NCBI RefSeq assembly: GCF_020831925.1 | Contig: NZ_JAFIFQ010000003.1 | Span: 1 to 64,000 of the forward strand | Source of the DNA: Alkalimonas sp. | Lineage (GTDB): Bacteria > Pseudomonadota > Gammaproteobacteria > Enterobacterales > Alteromonadaceae | Direction: 5' to 3' | Length of the DNA stretch: 64,000 nucleotides | Shown: piece after piece, positions 1-9,672 of the stretch | Layout: each line of letters begins with the position of its first letter | How positions within the stretch are numbered: the first letter of the stretch is position 1 | Position numbers and translations under genes: made by a program | The notes under the pieces: model-generated | What the model saw: the letters and a program-made list of their open reading frames with translations, nothing else | Told to the model about the DNA's origin: nothing | The model's database searches: none

Positions 1-3000
1 CACCATCGACCTGCAGCCGTACTTTATGGCGCAGGCCGTTATCAACCAGCGCCTGGTGCACTTCGGCCAGGCCCAGCTCCCACGGGCTGCCGGCGTATTT
101 AACCGATGTCAGCGGGCTGGCGCCGGTGCCGCCATCGTAGCCGGAAACGGTAATCAAATCGGCATAGGCCTTGGCCACACCGGTGGCTATGGTGCCGATG
201 CCTGGCTCTGATACCAGTTTGACCGAGACCAGCGCTTTAGGATTGACCTGCTTTAAATCGAAAATCAGCTGGGCCAAATCTTCAATTGAATAAATGTCGT
301 GGTGCGGTGGCGGTGAAATCAGCGTAACGCCAGGCACCGAATAACGCAGGTGGGCAATTTCAGCGGTGACTTTCTCACCCGGTAGCTGGCCACCTTCACC
401 GGGCTTAGCACCCTGAGCCACTTTGATTTGCAGCACTTCGGCATTGACCAGATAGTGCGGCGTAACACCAAAGCGACCAGAGGCGATTTGCTTGATTTTG
501 GAATTTTTTTCGGTGCCAAAGCGGCGTGGATCTTCACCGCCTTCACCGGAGTTTGAACGGCCACCCAGCCGGTTCATAGCAATAGCCAGCGCTTCGTGGG
601 CTTCCGGGCTTAAGGCACCAATCGACATAGCGGCACTGTCAAAGCGCGGGTACAGTTCGGTATCCGGCGCGACCTGCTCCAATGGCAGTGGTGTATCGAC
701 CGGTTTAATGCGCAGCAGATCGCGGATATGAGCAATAGGGCGCTCATTCACCAGTTTGCTGTAGCGCTGGTAATCGCGGTAATCGCCGCTACGCACTGCC
801 TGCTGCAGGGTTTGCACCACATCCGGGTTGTAGGCATGGTACTCGCCATCGTGCACGTATTTCAGCAAGCCACCATGATTCATGGGTTTGCGTTTTAGCC
901 AGGCGATATGCGCCAGTTGCTGCACATCCTGCTGCAGATCGGCAAAACCAGCACCACCGATGCGCGAGTCGATATCGGCAAAGCAGAGCTGCATCACCTC
1001 TTTGCCCAAGCCGATGATCTCAAACAGGTTGGAGCAGCGGTAACTGGCGATGGTGGAAATCCCCATCTTCGACATGATCTTAAACAGGCCTTTGTTGATG
1101 CCTTTGCGGTAATTGAGCACAGCCTGGCGGGCACTTAGACTCAGCCTGCCTTTTTCCACCAGCTGCTCCACCGTCTCGTAAGCCATAAAAGGATAAACGC
1201 CGGTAGCGCCTAAACCAACCAGCACGGCGAAATGGTGCGGATCACGCGCTGTGGCTGTTTCGACAATAATGTTGGAGTCGCAGCGTAGCTGAGCTTTTAC
1301 CAGGGCTTGTTGCACGGCACCTACTGCCATGGCGGCCGGGATTGGCAATTTACCAGGGCCGATATCGCGATCGGATAGGATCACCAGCACCACTTTCTCA
1401 TCGCGTACTGCTGTGATCACGGCATCACACAGCTGGCGCAGTGCCTGCTCCAGGCTAAGCTGTTCCGGGGCAAAGTTTAGCGAAAACTGGCGGTGGCGGT
1501 AAAACTCATCATCGGCAGCTTTAAGTTGCTTCAGATCAGAATACATCATCACTGGCGATTCAAATTGAATACGACGGGCGTAACCGGCCGTTTCGCTAAA
1601 CACATTGTGCTCGCGGCCTATGCTGGTCGCCAGCGACATCACATGGTTTTCGCGCAGCGGATCGATCGGCGGATTGGTCACCTGAGCAAATTGCTGCCGG
1701 AAATAATCAAACAGGTTGCGCGGTTTTTGCGACAGCACTGCCATCGGCGTATCGTCGCCCATAGAGCCGACCGCTTCCTGACCATCTTTGGCCAGCACCG
1801 TCATCACCTGATCGATTTCTTCGTAGCTGTAGTTAAACAGCTTGTGATAGACCTGCATGGTGTCATCATCAAACACTCGTTTGCCAATCAGATCAATTTC
1901 GTACTTTTCATACGGGATCAGACGCTGTACATTTTCATTCAACCAGGCGCGGTACGGGTGACGCTGTTTTAAATCTTCATCGATATCGCAGGAGCGCCAG
2001 ACTTTGCCGGTGTAGGTATCCACTGCCAGCATTTCGCCCGGGCCAACCCGGCCTTTTTCCTGCACTTCATCCGGGCTGTAATCCCAGATCCCGACTTCGG
2101 ATGCCAGCGTCAGTACCTGGTCTTTGGTGATGACAAAACGGGCAGGGCGCAGGCCGTTTCTGTCCAGGTTGCAGGCTACATGACGGCCATTGGTCATCAC
2201 GATACCAGCCGGGCCATCCCAGGGTTCCATATGCATGGAGTTAAATTCGTAGAAGGCTTTTAAATCATCGTCCATCACCCGGTTGCCTTGCCAGGCAGGT
2301 GGCACCAGCAAGCGCATGGCGCGAAATAAGTCCATGCCACCGGCTAAAAACAACTCCAGCATATTATCCAGTGAGCTGGAATCCGAGGTGTCTTCTTTGA
2401 CAAAAGGAGCGGCCTGCTGCAAATCGGGCAGCAGGGGCGAGCCAAATTTGTACTGGCGGGCGCGGGCCCACTGCCGATTGCCTTTAATGGTGTTGATTTC
2501 ACCGTTGTGGGCTAAAAAGCGAAAGGGTTGTGCCAGCGGCCAGCGCGGCATGGTATTGGTGGAAAAGCGCTGATGGAACACGCAAATTGCGGTCTCCAGC
2601 CGGATATCGGCCAGATCCAGATAAAAGCGCGGCAAGTCAGCCGGCATCATCAGGCCTTTAAATACGGTAACCAGGCAGGAAAAGCTGGGGATATAAAAAT
2701 CGGCATCATCGGCCAGCCGTTTTTCGATACGGCGGCGCACCATATAAAGGCGGCGCTCCAGATCGCGTTTACGCCAGCCGGGCTGGGCATTGACAAAGAC
2801 CTGCTCGATTTGCGGCAAGGAAGCTACAGCGATAGGCCCCAGCACTGAATCATCAATCGGCATTTTGCGCCAACCGACCAGGCTGAGGGTTTCATTGCCG
2901 ACTTCTTCTTCAATCACTTTGCGGGCAAAAGCAGCTTTGTCCGGATCCTGACTTAAGAACAGCATGCCAACGCCGTATTTTTTGCCGAGCGTCCAGCCAT

Positions 3001-3220
3001 TTTCTTCGGCAATGGCTCGAAAGAAACTGTCGGGCTTTTGCATTAAGAGACCGCAACCATCGCCGGTTTTACCATCGGCAGAAATCCCGCCTCGGTGCTG
3101 CATGCGATCCAGGCCATTGATGGCGGTTCGCACCAGCTTATGGCTGGCTGCCCCTTCTAAGTGGGCGATCAGGCCAAAGCCACAGTTTTCCCGGGCTTGT
3201 GCGTGTTGGTACAACGCCAT
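1..3220 (-). CDS. gltB: Glutamate synthase large subunit (5' part, truncated by window)
   Basis: Large subunit of NADPH-dependent glutamate synthase, which moves the amide nitrogen of glutamine onto 2-oxoglutarate in cytoplasmic ammonia assimilation. About 1073 codons are present; family members have roughly 1480-1500, so the C-terminal part lies off the left edge. The ATG follows GGAGG with a 6-base gap. A 12-residue propeptide precedes Cys13 (ENCGFG), the N-terminal nucleophile of the glutaminase domain. MQHRGG, GDGCGLL, HQRFSTN, HNGEINT and SMGDDTP follow in family order, then EGGQLPG and [10 protein letters not shown] of the FMN/synthase domain, where the window stops. gltD would be expected beyond the edge. 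The alignment to E. coli GltB by eye is continuous, so the identity is very secure. Confidence 0.97.
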   Translation of the reverse strand, partial: MALYQHAQARENCGFGLIAHLEGAASHKLVRTAINGLDRMQHRGGISADGKTGDGCGLLMQKPDSFFRAIAEENGWTLGKKYGVGMLFLSQDPDKAAFARKVIEEEVGNETLSLVGWRKMPIDDSVLGPIAVASLPQIEQVFVNAQPGWRKRDLERRLYMVRRRIEKRLADDADFYIPSFSCLVTVFKGLMMPADLPRFYLDLADIRLETAICVFHQRFSTNTMPRWPLAQPFRFLAHNGEINTIKGNRQWARARQYKFGSPLLPDLQQAAPFVKEDTSDSSSLDNMLELFLAGGMDLFRAMRLLVPPAWQGNRVMDDDLKAFYEFNSMHMEPWDGPAGIVMTNGRHVACNLDRNGLRPARFVITKDQVLTLASEVGIWDYSPDEVQEKGRVGPGEMLAVDTYTGKVWRSCDIDEDLKQRHPYRAWLNENVQRLIPYEKYEIDLIGKRVFDDDTMQVYHKLFNYSYEEIDQVMTVLAKDGQEAVGSMGDDTPMAVLSQKPRNLFDYFRQQFAQVTNPPIDPLRENHVMSLATSIGREHNVFSETAGYARRIQFESPVMMYSDLKQLKAADDEFYRHRQFSLNFAPEQLSLEQALRQLCDAVITAVRDEKVVLVILSDRDIGPGKLPIPAAMAVGAVQQALVKAQLRCDSNIIVETATARDPHHFAVLVGLGATGVYPFMAYETVEQLVEKGRLSLSARQAVLNYRKGINKGLFKIMSKMGISTIASYRCSNLFEIIGLGKEVMQLCFADIDSRIGGAGFADLQQDVQQLAHIAWLKRKPMNHGGLLKYVHDGEYHAYNPDVVQTLQQAVRSGDYRDYQRYSKLVNERPIAHIRDLLRIKPVDTPLPLEQVAPDTELYPRFDSAAMSIGALSPEAHEALAIAMNRLGGRSNSGEGGEDPRRFGTEKNSKIKQIASGRFGVTPHYLVNAEVLQIKVAQGAKPGEGGQLPGEKVTAEIAHLRYSVPGVTLISPPPHHDIYSIEDLAQLIFDLKQVNPKALVSVKLVSEPGIGTIATGVAKAYADLITVSGYDGGTGASPLTSVKYAGSPWELGLAEVHQALVDNGLRHKVRLQVDG

Positions 3221-3580
3221 AACACACCTCCAAACTTGTCCAAATGGATATAAATATAGATTTTATGAATTTTTATTCTATTTGTGTGCGCGGCGTTAAA
3301 CTGAAATAAAACAACAAAATAAGTTCAGTTTTTCAGTGTTTCTAGAGTAAAAGCTCTTAGAGCGTCTAGCCGTCTAAACAATATCAAGCTATAGGTATAC
3401 CGGCTTTGCAGAGAAAAAGCAAGCAGACTTTTTGCACCCTAGAGTATAGAAAGTAATCAGTTGAATATGAAAATAAATTACACGAATTGCGGCTATTTCG
3501 GCTATCTATGGGGGTTGAGGCAGAAAAAAAGCTGCAGAAGCAGCTTTTGATAAATGCCAAATTATTCTGAAACTATGCGG
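3221..3580. other. Intergenic region: gltB leader and promoter, iadA terminator
   Basis: No credible gene. The gltB-proximal part is very AT-rich and carries the strong GGAGGTG ribosome site. Several TATATT-like hexamers read towards gltB, but none has a clear partner -35 box, so I do not name a promoter. The iadA-proximal end holds the terminator hairpin listed separately. Confidence 0.5.
3524..3548 (-). terminator. Rho-independent terminator after iadA
   Basis: On the minus strand the sequence forms AAAAGCTGC-TTCT-GCAGCTTTTTTT, a GC-containing stem with a 4-base loop running into a T tract. It lies just downstream of the iadA stop and before the gltB leader, so it should separate the two minus-strand units. 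Confidence 0.75.
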
Positions 3581-4762
3581 TTAAACTTCAAAGGTGCCTT
3601 TTACCACGGCTTTGGCATTGGCCACCAACTGCCGACCTTTGGCCCAGACCTGGTCGATCTGCAAGTCTTCACGCTGAATGAGCACCAAATCGGCATCTTT
3701 GCCTGTGGCAAGACGGCCTTTTTGCTTCAGTCCAAGAATATCGGCTGGCGAGGCGGTAATGCTGCAAATCGCATCGGACAGTGGCACATCAAACTGCTGC
3801 ACTGCCTGACGGGCCGATTGATACAAGGTACGAACCTGGCCAACTTCCAGCCCGAGCATGTTGCCTTTTTTATCATAAATCGGCAGGCTGGCATTGCCAT
3901 CCGAGCTCATGGTCAGCTGCAGTACCGGAATGCCCTGGGCCAGACTAAGCGCCAATGCTTCGGCTGCAGCCACTTCACCATGTGCCAAATCGTAGGCAGT
4001 GGTGCTGGTGGTAAAATCCAGATAACCGCCTTGTTTGGCATAGCTAAGGCCGGCCGCAAACACATCCTGATTGCGGTTCATATGGGTTGGGTAGAACTGG
4101 GTTAATTCCAGTTCGCTGCCACTGACCGCATCCAGAATCGGTTGCAGTATGCTTTCGCCTGCGCCCATGTGGACACTGACAATGCCACTTTTACCCGACA
4201 AAATACCACCGACTCTGGCCGCTGCCGCGACTTTGCGAATTTCGCTGGTGGTCGGCTGGGAGGAGCGGTGATCGCTAATGGCAATCTCGCCAACACCGAT
4301 AAACTTATCGATCAGGATTAAGTCGTCGGTAATGTTGCCGGTCAGGGTGCGGCAGGGGATTTCATACGAGCCGGTATGGCACCAGGTGCTGATGCCTTCT
4401 TCTTCCAGCGCATGCGCCTTGGCCAGCAGATTGGTCAAAGTGCGGGTAGTGGCATCGGTACCAAGCACGCCTATGGCGGTGGTGACGCCGCCTAAGGTCG
4501 CATCGGTCAGTTGCATTTCCGGTGTGCGGCTGGCAAAACCAGCTTCACCACCGCCGCCGATAAAATGCACCAGCGAATCGACAAAACCAGGCACCAGGTA
4601 ATGACCGCGGGCATCGATTTCGGTCAGCGGCAGATTGCCGCTACCGCCAGCAAGCTCGTCGGCAATGGCCAGTATTTTACCGCCGCCAATCAGCACATCT
4701 TTTTGACCCAGCGGTTCAGGAGCCAGCACTTCAGCCCCTTTAAATAAAGTTAATCCGTTCAC
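3581..4762 (-). CDS. iadA: Isoaspartyl dipeptidase (IadA family), altered metal motif
   Basis: Amidohydrolase-superfamily enzyme, 393 residues (E. coli IadA 390), expected to cleave beta-aspartyl dipeptides in the cytoplasm. The GTG start is chosen because CGAGG lies just upstream and the carrier gene stops 10 bases before it; upstream extensions overlap that gene. Conserved pieces are LIGGGGEAG-like IGGGGEAG, SRTPE, the VGEIAISDHR segment (Glu where E. coli has the carboxylated Lys region), VHMGAGES, PTHMNRN and SSDGN. Odd point: the metal motif reads DSLVH where the family has D-x-H-x-H, so the first His is Leu64 while His66 is kept. It is last in an apparent TonB receptor-carrier-iadA unit facing a cyanophycinase, which suggests beta-Asp-Arg or beta-Asp-Lys dipeptides as substrate (inference). 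Confidence 0.9.
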   Translation of the reverse strand: MNGLTLFKGAEVLAPEPLGQKDVLIGGGKILAIADELAGGSGNLPLTEIDARGHYLVPGFVDSLVHFIGGGGEAGFASRTPEMQLTDATLGGVTTAIGVLGTDATTRTLTNLLAKAHALEEEGISTWCHTGSYEIPCRTLTGNITDDLILIDKFIGVGEIAISDHRSSQPTTSEIRKVAAAARVGGILSGKSGIVSVHMGAGESILQPILDAVSGSELELTQFYPTHMNRNQDVFAAGLSYAKQGGYLDFTTSTTAYDLAHGEVAAAEALALSLAQGIPVLQLTMSSDGNASLPIYDKKGNMLGLEVGQVRTLYQSARQAVQQFDVPLSDAICSITASPADILGLKQKGRLATGKDADLVLIQREDLQIDQVWAKGRQLVANAKAVVKGTFEV

Positions 4763-4772
4763 ATACACCTCG

Positions 4773-6263
4773 TTATTGGTAGCCGATCGCCACTGCCAGC
4801 AGCATCGCCAGGCTGGCCAGTAAGAACAGCCACAAATACAGTTTCCAGGCAAAACGGGCCCACAGGGTCCAGTCCACCCGTACCACCCCGAGACAGCCAA
4901 TCAGCGCTGCCGAGGTTGGGATAATGATATTGGTCAGGCCATCGCCCAGCTGAAATGCCAGCACGGCAATTTGCCGCGACAAACCGACTAAATCCGCCAA
5001 AGGCGCAATCAAAGGCATGGTCAGTGCAGCCTGGCCGGAGCCTGAGGCCACAAAGAAATTAAACACCGATTGCAGCACCAGCATAAACCAGGCCGATAGC
5101 CAGCCAGGTAAATCCCCCAGTGCCTGGCCGGAATAATACAGCAGAGTATTAAGTACGGAAGGCGTTTCCGGGTTATCGCCACCCAAAATCAGCACGATGC
5201 CCTTGGCCATGCCAACAATAAGCGCTGCTGGCAGCAACTCAGCCGCCCCTTGCTTAAAGGCATCGGCCGCGCCATTCACGGTAAGTCTGCCAGCTAACAC
5301 CCCCAGCACGGCCACGACTAAGCCTATGGTAAAGAACTGACTGGCAATTTCCGGAATGTAGTACTCTCGTGTGGTGACACCCCAAATAATCCAGCTAAGG
5401 CCGGCAAAGAATGCCAGCAAAATCACCGTATCAACGCCGGTGTAATGGCTGTGCTCAGACTGCTTGCCTTGTTGCTGGGCTTTTACCTGCAGATCGCTGG
5501 CGTAACTTGGCGAAAGCTCAGGATTGGCCTTGATGCGTTTGGCGTAGCGCATGGTGAACACCAGGCCAAAAAGCGTCAGTACCAGCCAAAGCCCATAGCG
5601 AAACTCAGCACCGGACATCAGTGGAATATCAGCAATACCCTGGGCAATGGCAATGCTAAAGGGGTTCATCCAGGAGGCCGCAAAGCCGATTTGGGTGGCG
5701 ACATAGGTCACCAGCACCGTAGTAATGGCATCGTAACCCAGCGCATACATCAGTGGCAGTAGCACAATGCAAAAGGCGATGGCCTCTTCCCCCATGCCAA
5801 AGATGGCCCCACCCAAAGAAAACAACAAAAACATGATGGGGATAAAGAGTGCCTCCATGTTTTTGGTTTTCTCTATCAGTGCCAGGATGCCATTGTGGAT
5901 GGCACCGGTGCGCATGATGATGCCAAAGGCACCGCCAGTGATAAGAATAAAGGCAATGACGCCAATGGCCGAGCCCCACTTAGAGCCTGAGACCATGCCT
6001 TCAAAGGCATAATTTAAAAAGCCAATACCACCGCCTTCGGCGAACAGTGGCACTCCATGCTGTTGCTCGGTATCCAGCGCAAAGCTGGCCGGATCGATGC
6101 GTTGCTGCAGTCCGATCTCACCGTTTTGTTCAACTTCTACCTGCTGCATGCCAAAGCTGCCTGCCGGGATCAGGTGGCTGGCAATAGCGGCCAGTACCAT
6201 CACGAAGAACAGGATCACAAAGGCATCAGGCATGTTGACCGGTTGTTTAACCGCGGTTTTCAT
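4773..6263 (-). CDS. YfcC/DcuC-type amino-acid or peptide carrier, inner membrane
   Basis: A 496-residue polytopic membrane protein of the YfcC family (related to C4-dicarboxylate carriers of the DcuC type), with about a dozen hydrophobic segments from residue 12 to the C-terminus. Family features visible are the SHLIPAGSFG segment after the first helix, the periplasmic stretch of residues 40-80, the FGMGEEAIAF segment and the repeated NP/NIIIPTSAAL half-site near the end. ATG is the first start and the next gene starts 10 bases after the stop, so carrier and iadA are co-transcribed. From the neighbourhood the likely cargo is an isoaspartyl dipeptide or the amino acids released from cyanophycin; the family alone does not fix the substrate. 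Confidence 0.85.
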   Translation of the reverse strand: MKTAVKQPVNMPDAFVILFFVMVLAAIASHLIPAGSFGMQQVEVEQNGEIGLQQRIDPASFALDTEQQHGVPLFAEGGGIGFLNYAFEGMVSGSKWGSAIGVIAFILITGGAFGIIMRTGAIHNGILALIEKTKNMEALFIPIMFLLFSLGGAIFGMGEEAIAFCIVLLPLMYALGYDAITTVLVTYVATQIGFAASWMNPFSIAIAQGIADIPLMSGAEFRYGLWLVLTLFGLVFTMRYAKRIKANPELSPSYASDLQVKAQQQGKQSEHSHYTGVDTVILLAFFAGLSWIIWGVTTREYYIPEIASQFFTIGLVVAVLGVLAGRLTVNGAADAFKQGAAELLPAALIVGMAKGIVLILGGDNPETPSVLNTLLYYSGQALGDLPGWLSAWFMLVLQSVFNFFVASGSGQAALTMPLIAPLADLVGLSRQIAVLAFQLGDGLTNIIIPTSAALIGCLGVVRVDWTLWARFAWKLYLWLFLLASLAMLLAVAIGYQ

Positions 6264-6297
6264 AACGATTTAGCCTGTAACGTACCATTGAAAAGAT

Positions 6298-6320
6298 AGG
6301 GGGGAGCCAGGCTCCCCCTT
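6298..6320 (-). terminator. Strong GC hairpin between receptor and carrier genes
   Basis: Minus-strand arms AAGGGGGAGCC and GGCTCCCCCCT flank a single T, followed by ATCTTTT. The tail is only weakly T-rich, so it may be a partial terminator or an RNA-stabilising hairpin that sets receptor expression above that of carrier and iadA. Confidence 0.6.
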
Positions 6321-6347
6321 AAGGTTGCTTACTAGAATACTTACCTG

Positions 6348-9281
6348 TTAAAAGAAGTAAGTAAAGGATAAGCGATAACTACGGCCCATGGCGTTATGAT
6401 TGATGGAATCAAAGCCGCGAGCACTGCCGAATACACGTGGAGGATCCCGATCCAGCAGATTATCGATGCTGAAGTTAATAGCTGCATTGTCAAAATCATA
6501 GCCGATGTTCGCCCGCAATGTGGTCCATGAGGCGACATTGCGACCACCATCTTCATTCAGCTCACCTAAGTCTTCCAGCTCCCAAATATTGCGACGACGC
6601 AAGCGGCTGATATCGTCTTCATAGGAAGAGGTATAGAGTGCGGTTAAGCCGAGGAACAAGTCATCGTTGCGCCAGGAGATGCGGGCACTACCAATGTTGC
6701 GTGGATAGCGGTAGGTGCCTACCAGCGACTCGATTTCATCCGAGCCTGCTTTATTGCGTTTAAACGACAGGTAGTTGGTCCAATCGATGTCCAGCCCTAA
6801 GCGACCACCGGCAAAGTCCAGCGTATGCTTGAAGCTGATATCCAGGCCTTTAACTTCTTGCTGACCTACGTTTTCCAACTGAATCACGTGATCCCGCAGC
6901 AACGGAAGTTCAGCAAATCGAGGGTTGAATGCAGCATCGTAGGCTTCCAGTATTTCGCTCAGATTAGCCCCTTGCTGATCAATACGAAGGCCAGCGGTAT
7001 CGGTCACCTGACAGACATCTGGATTGTAAGCAATACCAATTTGGCCTTGCGGTACCAAACCACAATGACGGATCGAGGCGTCGTTCGCGGTACGGGCCAG
7101 CATGGCGGTCATATCGGTATCCACCAGGCGTTTGTGTTCAAACTGCCAGTAGTCAACCGTAATAGTGGTATCACGGGTAGGGCTCCAGGCCAGGCCTAGG
7201 CTGATAGACTCAGACGTTTCAGCTTGCAAATCAGGGTTACCCAGTTCCAGCACATTAGGGCTGCTGGTAAAGCTCTGGCCATCACAGTAGAGATCGGATA
7301 CGGTCTGGTTAGCCGAACAGTCATAGGTAGCTGTTGTGGTGCGAAGCTGCACACCCGCCTGAGTCAGCGATGGCGCGCGGAAAGAGGTTGCCCAGGAGCC
7401 ACGCAGAATCAGTTCATCCACCGGACGCCAAGTCAGGCCTACTTTCGGGTTGAAAGTACCGCCAAAGTCGTTGTAATGATCGTAACGTCCAGCAGCCAAG
7501 AGCTCGACCCGCTCAGCCAGTGGTACATAGATTTCGGCAAAAGCGGCGGCCTGGTTGCGGCTGGCGGCAGATAAACTGGAACCGAAACCAAATACATCCA
7601 CCAGGTAGTCATTTTCCGGGCGGGCGCGGGCATTTAACGATGGGGTATCGGTAATTTCTTCGCGGCGAAGTTCCAGGCCAAGGGCGGCACCAACAAAGCC
7701 GTGTGGCATTTCAAACAACTCACCGCTAAAACGGGCATCCCAGCCATAGACGGTGCTGCGACCATCCCGGGTAGGCACTTCTTGTGCCAGAGCTAAAATA
7801 GCTTCGTTGGCTGGGTCATTTTGCAAGAAGGGGTTGTATACCCCAGCCAGGCCAGCACCTGAAGCACAGGTCAGATCAAAACCATCGTAATTGGCAATGC
7901 TACCATCCTGGCACAGCTCACCTGCAATACCTGCGTGGTATTTGTAGCGATTGTAAATGCCGGCCACCGCTTCCTGCTTGGACTTTGAACGTGATAACAA
8001 AATAGCACTTTCCCATTCCCAATGACCAATATCACCGCCCAAGGAAGACACAAAGCGAATGGCTTCACTTTCTACTTCAATGGTACGAGGATCATTAAAG
8101 CGGGCATCAAATTGGAAGCCCCACAGACGCTGGCCAGCCGGTGAAAAGAAAGGATCAATCCAGATTTCATCATTACCAAAATAGATGAAATTAGAGTCAC
8201 GGGTCACGCCGGGGAAGATATCCAAAGCATCTTCCTGTACCCAGGCACCTTCACTGTCATCCAATTGATCAATAGGGGCGGGGCTGGAGAACGCCGTGGA
8301 TTTGGTGCGGGTATAGAACAGATCCGTATTCCAACGCAGCCCATTGGCTAAATCGCGGTTAAACATAAAACCAACAGCAGCACTTTTGAACGGGCTTACC
8401 AGCACATCGTCTTCGTTGCTGTAGTAAGCACAGATTTCCTCACCAAACTCGGTGGTGACAAAGTCCGTTTTACAATCCGGGCTACCGATCTCATCACCGC
8501 TGCGTGCAGAGTTAAAATAAATATTTGGCGTACCTTTGGGTAAGTAAGAGTAGTTACTGACCAGTGCCGGCTCACGGGTAAAGCTGCGATCCTGAGCGGT
8601 CAGCATTTTACGGTCAAAGTAATCGGCGAATACGGTCAGGTTGCCACCAGCGACCTGGCGCCCCATCACAAAATTAATGTTGGCTCGGCCATCATTGCTC
8701 GAAGCAGTGCTGTTGCCGTAGCTCAGGTTTAGCTCGGCGCCATCGTAGTCGCTTTTTAAGATGTAGTTGATAACACCGGCTACTGCATCGGCACCGTAAA
8801 TGGCTGAGGCACCGGTCGCCAGTACTTCTACCCGCTCAATCGCAGCCAGCGGGATGCTATTGATATCGACAAAGTTCTGGGTGCCGGCGGCAAAGGAAGA
8901 TGCAGCAACCCGGCGGCCGTTGATTAGGGTTAAGGTTGAGGCTGGACCTAAACCACGCAAAGAGGCCGCTGCCTGCCCACCTGGCGTTGAGGTAGAAGTG
9001 GCACCACTTTCGGAGGTGGAGAAAGTTCCGCTACCACCACGAACCTGACCCAGGTCGCGCAGCAGTTCATAGATATCGCTGGCACCTGAGTTTTTGATGT
9101 CTTCGGAGGAAATAACCACCAGAGGCTGAGTGCCTTCCAGATCGACCCCGCGAATACGAGAACCGGTGACTTCAATTCGCTCAAGTTTGGCTTCTTCGGT
9201 CGCCGCTTGTTCATTCGCCAGTAGTGGACTCGAAACCAAAGCCGTTGCAATAGCTGTGGCTAAAACTGAGATTTTACGCAT
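6348..9281 (-). CDS. TonB-dependent outer-membrane receptor
   Basis: A 977-residue TonB-dependent receptor. The start is the ATG of MRKISVLATAIATALVSS, preceded by AGGTG; the longer reading begins inside the leader. A signal peptide ends near SPLLANE. The plug domain follows with IEVTGSRIRG, a hallmark of this receptor subgroup, then SLRGLG, TLTLINGRRV, IERVEVLATGASAIYGADAVAGVINYI split over the plug/barrel junction, and a long beta-barrel ending in the aromatic C-terminus SFTYFF. It faces the cyanophycinase across a shared 391-base promoter region and precedes the carrier and iadA, so the likely ligand is a peptide product of extracellular cyanophycin breakdown (inference). Subgroup ligands cannot be read from sequence alone. 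Confidence 0.93.
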   Translation of the reverse strand: MRKISVLATAIATALVSSPLLANEQAATEEAKLERIEVTGSRIRGVDLEGTQPLVVISSEDIKNSGASDIYELLRDLGQVRGGSGTFSTSESGATSTSTPGGQAAASLRGLGPASTLTLINGRRVAASSFAAGTQNFVDINSIPLAAIERVEVLATGASAIYGADAVAGVINYILKSDYDGAELNLSYGNSTASSNDGRANINFVMGRQVAGGNLTVFADYFDRKMLTAQDRSFTREPALVSNYSYLPKGTPNIYFNSARSGDEIGSPDCKTDFVTTEFGEEICAYYSNEDDVLVSPFKSAAVGFMFNRDLANGLRWNTDLFYTRTKSTAFSSPAPIDQLDDSEGAWVQEDALDIFPGVTRDSNFIYFGNDEIWIDPFFSPAGQRLWGFQFDARFNDPRTIEVESEAIRFVSSLGGDIGHWEWESAILLSRSKSKQEAVAGIYNRYKYHAGIAGELCQDGSIANYDGFDLTCASGAGLAGVYNPFLQNDPANEAILALAQEVPTRDGRSTVYGWDARFSGELFEMPHGFVGAALGLELRREEITDTPSLNARARPENDYLVDVFGFGSSLSAASRNQAAAFAEIYVPLAERVELLAAGRYDHYNDFGGTFNPKVGLTWRPVDELILRGSWATSFRAPSLTQAGVQLRTTTATYDCSANQTVSDLYCDGQSFTSSPNVLELGNPDLQAETSESISLGLAWSPTRDTTITVDYWQFEHKRLVDTDMTAMLARTANDASIRHCGLVPQGQIGIAYNPDVCQVTDTAGLRIDQQGANLSEILEAYDAAFNPRFAELPLLRDHVIQLENVGQQEVKGLDISFKHTLDFAGGRLGLDIDWTNYLSFKRNKAGSDEIESLVGTYRYPRNIGSARISWRNDDLFLGLTALYTSSYEDDISRLRRRNIWELEDLGELNEDGGRNVASWTTLRANIGYDFDNAAINFSIDNLLDRDPPRVFGSARGFDSINHNAMGRSYRLSFTYFF

Positions 9282-9672
9282 GTTGTTACACCTGTGCTGT
9301 ACGACGGGCAGCATGCCAACCGACCATTGCTCAGCAAAAGCAAAAGGCAGCAGGTCAAACCGCGGGCGTCGATGTAGTTTTCGTTAGTTCTGGTAAAAAT
9401 TAGTGGGCAGGAACAAATAACACCTGCCGGTCAGGGATGACCGGATGTGCTATTCGTTAAACCACTCAGAGAGGTAGTATGACGAATAGTGATATGAGCT
9501 AAGCTGTACTGCTTTTTTCAGCATATCGCTACCCTGGGACAAAAATGCGTCAAATTCTGCCTATAGATTTATCTCTAATTGGCAAGGAAGTCAATACAGG
9601 ATACTCTATGCAGCGATAAAAAATAATAATAAAAATCGTCTCAATCCATCCGATAAGCAATGAAGTGACCTT
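9282..9672. promoter_or_regulatory. Divergent promoter region, TonB receptor / cyanophycinase
   Basis: No credible gene. The region holds a perfect inverted repeat at 9427-9444, CCGGTCA-GGGA-TGACCGG, suitable as an operator or hairpin, and a very AT-rich stretch next to the cyanophycinase start. The shared location suggests co-regulation of the two divergent units. I could not assign -35/-10 pairs with confidence. Confidence 0.5.
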
